Assembly (NCBI GenBank): GCA_027056525.1
Contig: JALUKO010000261.1
Location: 1-8,294 of the forward strand
DNA length: 8,294 nucleotides
Source of the DNA: Helicobacteraceae bacterium
GTDB taxonomy: Bacteria; Campylobacterota; Campylobacteria; Campylobacterales; Sulfurimonadaceae
Reading direction: 5' to 3'
The position numbers and the translations under genes were made by a program. Below are positions 5,739 through 8,294 of this stretch, in pieces (the first letter of the stretch is position 1; every line of letters begins with the position of its first letter). Below the pieces are notes generated by a model. That model was not told the DNA's origin. It did no database searches and saw nothing but the letters and a program-made list of their open reading frames with translations.

Positions 5739-7187
5739 TTAAATAAAGTTCGGAGCATCGTTAGCAAATAAAATAATATCGCCAGACTTTGTTTGATTGC
5801 CTAACACTGCTGTAAGGCTTGTTTTATCTGCTAGCATAATCTTTTGCTTAACATCTAAGTGCTTGTTAAAGAGTTCTGCGTTTAAAGAACCTGTCACTAT
5901 CACGATGTCAAATACTTCATTTATCGCATTTATAAGTTTGAGATTTAACTCTTCTGTGCTTTCTACAAGTCCAGGGGTAACGATGACTTTTTGTCCACCC
6001 TCATGGAGTGAGCAGAGTCGTACACCCTCTAGCATTCCGTCGATATTACCATTGTAACCATCATCTAGTATGAGTTTTCCTCCAGCTTTTATCATCTGGA
6101 GTCTATGTTCTACTGGTTCTAATTTTTTTACGGCTCTTCTTATTTCATCATCACTCATACCAAACTCTTTAGCTATACGAACTGCTACGGCAATATTCAT
6201 AGTTTGAAATGAGCCTAGAACATCTGTGTGTAAATTGAGGCTACTCTCATCAAAGTTTATCTTAAAGTCAGTACCATCGAGTCCTGCGTTTATATCACTT
6301 AACTCATTGCCAAAAAAAGTGACCTTATCATGAGGCTCATCTGTAACAGAAGTGTGGATAAAAGCTCTCTCTAAACGTGGAGATTGCATGATCTCTAACT
6401 TCACTGCTATGATATTTTTCAGTGATTTAAAGTACTCTATGTGAGCTTCACCAACACGACCAACTACAACAGTTTGAGGCTCTACAAAAGTGGTAATATC
6501 ATAAATATCTCCACTCTCACGAGCACCCGCTTCACAAACATAAATCTCTGTATCTTTTGGAAGTGAGTTGTTTACATCACCCATGATACCACCCAGAGTA
6601 TTCACACTTCTTGGTGTTGCATAGACCTTGTACTTTTGAGAGAGAATTTGTGCTACGAAGTTTTTTATGCTTGTTTTACCATAGCTTCCCGTAATGGCTA
6701 TCACTTGAAGTTTTTCCATACTAGAGAGTTTTCTTTTTGCCTGTTTCTTATAGACCATAAAAAGATACTTTTCTATCATATAAGAGCCTATGTAAGCCAT
6801 CGCTAAAGGCATAAAGACACCATACATTTTGCATACATCTTTAAGAGTACAAAGCACATCTTGAAAGAGTGTAAGCCCTACTAAGAGTATAAGAAAACGC
6901 TTCACTCGCCATGTAAGTACGAGTTTTGTATCGAGTTTTTTGTACCAAAAAATGATAGCAGGTAAAAAGGCAAAGAGAAAAAAGATAAGAAAAAACTTCC
7001 CCGTAGTATAGTAAGCGATAAAAGGAATGATAAAGTACATAATATGCCACTGTGGCTTATGATGCTTAAGCACAACGCGAGAGAGACTATAGTTATACCA
7101 CTGAAGATTAGTAATAAGATACCAACCTAAAAGTGTAACAAAGACGGCATTTACTGCAAAGTTTATAAGTGTTTCAAAGTTTTCCAT
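5739..7187 (-). CDS. murF: UDP-N-acetylmuramoyl-tripeptide--D-alanyl-D-alanine ligase MurF with membrane-spanning N-terminal region
   Basis: ATP-dependent ligase that adds the D-Ala-D-Ala dipeptide to UDP-MurNAc-tripeptide, the last cytoplasmic step of the peptidoglycan precursor. The Mur ligase core begins near residue 160: ATP-binding TGSYGKTS (166-173, Lys171), SVNTLGG (194-200), the substrate/Mg region CEAGARESGD (218-227), GEAHIEYF (246-253), EPVEHRLQ (357-364) at the start of the C-terminal domain, and DDGYNGN (375-381). Residues 10-145 are unusual for a MurF: they hold about four or five hydrophobic segments (near 10-29, 49-62, 65-82, 97-112 and 124-141) where Escherichia coli MurF has a soluble UDP-substrate domain. 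Campylobacterota MurF proteins generally carry such a region, so this is probably a lineage trait. AGGAG (7198-7194) lies 6 nt before the ATG. The neighbouring ddl makes the dipeptide it uses. Confidence 0.93.
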   Translation of the reverse strand: MENFETLINFAVNAVFVTLLGWYLITNLQWYNYSLSRVVLKHHKPQWHIMYFIIPFIAYYTTGKFFLIFFLFAFLPAIIFWYKKLDTKLVLTWRVKRFLILLVGLTLFQDVLCTLKDVCKMYGVFMPLAMAYIGSYMIEKYLFMVYKKQAKRKLSSMEKLQVIAITGSYGKTSIKNFVAQILSQKYKVYATPRSVNTLGGIMGDVNNSLPKDTEIYVCEAGARESGDIYDITTFVEPQTVVVGRVGEAHIEYFKSLKNIIAVKLEIMQSPRLERAFIHTSVTDEPHDKVTFFGNELSDINAGLDGTDFKINFDESSLNLHTDVLGSFQTMNIAVAVRIAKEFGMSDDEIRRAVKKLEPVEHRLQMIKAGGKLILDDGYNGNIDGMLEGVRLCSLHEGGQKVIVTPGLVESTEELNLKLINAINEVFDIVIVTGSLNAELFNKHLDVKQKIMLADKTSLTAVLGNQTKSGDIILFANDAPNFI

Positions 7188-7188
7188 A

Positions 7189-7923
7189 CTACTCTCCTAA
7201 AGTTGCTAAAAAAGTCTCTTCTATCTTCTTAGCTATATCTTGTGCATTTTTCGTAAAGAAGAAATGATCTCCCTCATAAATTTCCAATCTTGAGTCCTCT
7301 ATAAAACCTGCTATCTTCTCACCTGAGCTTAGTGGTGTCGCCGTATCCTCTTTAGCAAAACAGACAAGTGCTTTTCCTTTAAACTTTTTAAACTCTTCAC
7401 TAAAGTCTTCATTAACAACATTTTTAAAAGTCTCATACATTGGGCGACTCAGTTTTTTAGCATCTTCTGCTACAAAAAGTGAACGAAATTTACTTAAACC
7501 AAAGAAATTAAAAACTTTTGTCATAGCGATTTTAAACTGTATGCTGAGTGGTTTTTCTATGTAAATCCCAGCACTTGCCACAAGAACGAGTACTTTTGGT
7601 TCAAGCAGAAGTGCTACTTTTCCACCAAAAGAGTGTCCAAGGATTATATCTTTACTGGCATTTATATGTATCATAAAAAGTTCTACTATTCTTGCTACAT
7701 CTGTGGTAGTTAAAGCTATAGGACAAGTGGAGTTTCCAAAACCTGCTAAGTCTATATAGATATGGCGAAAGCCTTGCATATAAGGGCTAAAAACACCTTT
7801 CATAATCTCTTTATTACTTCCCCAACCATGCAAAATAATTAAATCTACCTTGGCTTGGGGATTAAGAATCTCATAACTTATATCAAAAGTATGTTGCAGA
7901 TATTGAATGGACTTAAGAGCCAT
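7189..7923 (-). CDS. Alpha/beta-hydrolase fold protein of unknown substrate
   Basis: Cytoplasmic serine hydrolase of the alpha/beta fold, 244 residues, with no signal peptide. The expected catalytic set is visible: oxyanion-hole HGWG (32-35), nucleophile elbow GHSFGG with Ser98 (96-101), acid Asp193 in AKEDTATP (190-197) and His220 in EGDHFFF (217-223). A cap-like insertion lies between about 120 and 180. It starts inside the ddl stop codon (TAATG, 1-bp overlap) with AAGGA 5 nt upstream, and ends 1 bp before murF, so it is embedded in the D-Ala-D-Ala supply operon. A hydrolase gene in this position is seen in other Campylobacterota, which hints at a conserved role near peptidoglycan precursor synthesis, but the sequence does not reveal the substrate. 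It could be an esterase, thioesterase or amidase. Confidence 0.88.
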   Translation of the reverse strand: MALKSIQYLQHTFDISYEILNPQAKVDLIILHGWGSNKEIMKGVFSPYMQGFRHIYIDLAGFGNSTCPIALTTTDVARIVELFMIHINASKDIILGHSFGGKVALLLEPKVLVLVASAGIYIEKPLSIQFKIAMTKVFNFFGLSKFRSLFVAEDAKKLSRPMYETFKNVVNEDFSEEFKKFKGKALVCFAKEDTATPLSSGEKIAGFIEDSRLEIYEGDHFFFTKNAQDIAKKIEETFLATLGE

Positions 7924-8294
7924 TATTTTCCTTTTGCTTGGGAAATCGAATGGATATAGTCGTAAGTTACTTTTGCTCTCTTTGTATTAGGGAGAGAGTC
8001 GGCAAGTGCTTCTATTGACTCAGGAAAATCTTCAAAAAGATAGTTTGCCATAGATCCAGGGATAGGATTTATCTCATTGAGTAGCACTTCCCCATCAACG
8101 ACAAAGAAGTCACAACGAATAAGTGCACCCTCAAACATTCTACGATAAACTTTTGTAAAACTTGATTGAAGTTTTGCTATTAAATCTTCACCTATTGCAG
8201 CACGGCTTACTTGTTCTGAACGCGAGAAGTCCATATACTTCTTCTCAAAATCTAAAAACTCCTCTTTTTGAGGCTCTTCTACTATGGAAAAGTG
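7923..8294 (-). CDS. ddl: D-alanine--D-alanine ligase, C-terminal 123 residues (cut by window edge)
   Basis: ATP-grasp ligase that joins two D-alanines for peptidoglycan; its product is the substrate of the MurF encoded two genes downstream. The frame is open to the right-hand window edge, so the ATG at 8234 is an internal Met (residue 21 of the visible part), not the start. Visible features are ALIRCDFFVVDGEVLLNEIN, in which Asp62, Glu74 and Asn76 of the visible part match the metal-binding residues of the ATP-grasp fold, and PIPGSMANYLF (77-87), the Campylobacterota version of the ligase substrate loop. About 220 N-terminal residues are expected beyond the window. The stop overlaps the hydrolase ATG by 1 bp. 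The promoter for the whole leftward operon should lie upstream of this gene. Confidence 0.92.
   Translation of the reverse strand, partial: HFSIVEEPQKEEFLDFEKKYMDFSRSEQVSRAAIGEDLIAKLQSSFTKVYRRMFEGALIRCDFFVVDGEVLLNEINPIPGSMANYLFEDFPESIEALADSLPNTKRAKVTYDYIHSISQAKGK

Noticed and set aside
8232..8234. ATG as the start of a separate 103-residue gene at the right edge.
   Set aside because: The frame is open for 20 further codons to the window edge, and the protein is clearly the C-terminal part of a D-Ala-D-Ala ligase, so this is an internal Met.

Overview
The window looks like chromosomal DNA of a Campylobacterota (epsilonproteobacterial) organism, most likely a Sulfurimonas-type bacterium. The reasons are the low GC content, the tightly overlapping genes, a ddl / alpha-beta hydrolase / murF gene order known from this group, a MurF with a membrane-embedded N-terminal part, and TG-extended TATAAT promoters behind T-rich DNA. 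The genus is inferred, not proven.

Layout. All seven large genes are on the minus strand and read right to left. First comes a cell-wall block: the C-terminal part of a D-alanine--D-alanine ligase (8294-7923, cut by the window edge), an alpha/beta hydrolase (7923-7189) and MurF (7187-5739). It continues without a break into a RadC/JAMM protein (5729-5070), then HsdR, the restriction-translocation subunit of a type I restriction-modification system (5073-1990), then a Fic-domain AMP-transferase (1996-1190). After a 262-bp gap comes hsdM (927-1, GTG start), which leaves the window just after the Asn of its catalytic NPP(F/Y) motif. Junctions are +1, -1, 9, -4 and -7 bp, so ddl to fic reads as one transcription unit. 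Its promoter lies to the right of the window.

The gap between fic and hsdM holds the most interesting item. On the opposite strand lies a 51-codon gene (1048-1203) with its own Shine-Dalgarno site and two TG-extended TATAAT boxes. Its product contains SAKVEG, an exact match to the (S/T)xxxE(G/N) inhibitory-helix motif of Fic antitoxins. The Fic protein has an intact HPFREGNGRVSR active site and no such motif of its own, which fits a class I toxin that needs a separate antitoxin. The two genes converge and overlap by 14 bp at their 3' ends. This is not the usual class I layout, where the antitoxin gene lies directly upstream of fic in the same operon.

How the parts may work together (inference). 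HsdR and HsdM, plus a specificity subunit presumably to the left, form a DNA-defence complex. A Fic toxin is translationally coupled to hsdR, while its antitoxin is expressed from its own promoters, divergently from hsdM. Read-through from fic towards hsdM would be antisense to the antitoxin gene, so restriction-gene and antitoxin transcription could oppose each other. No tRNA, rRNA, CRISPR array, insertion sequence or clear terminator was seen.
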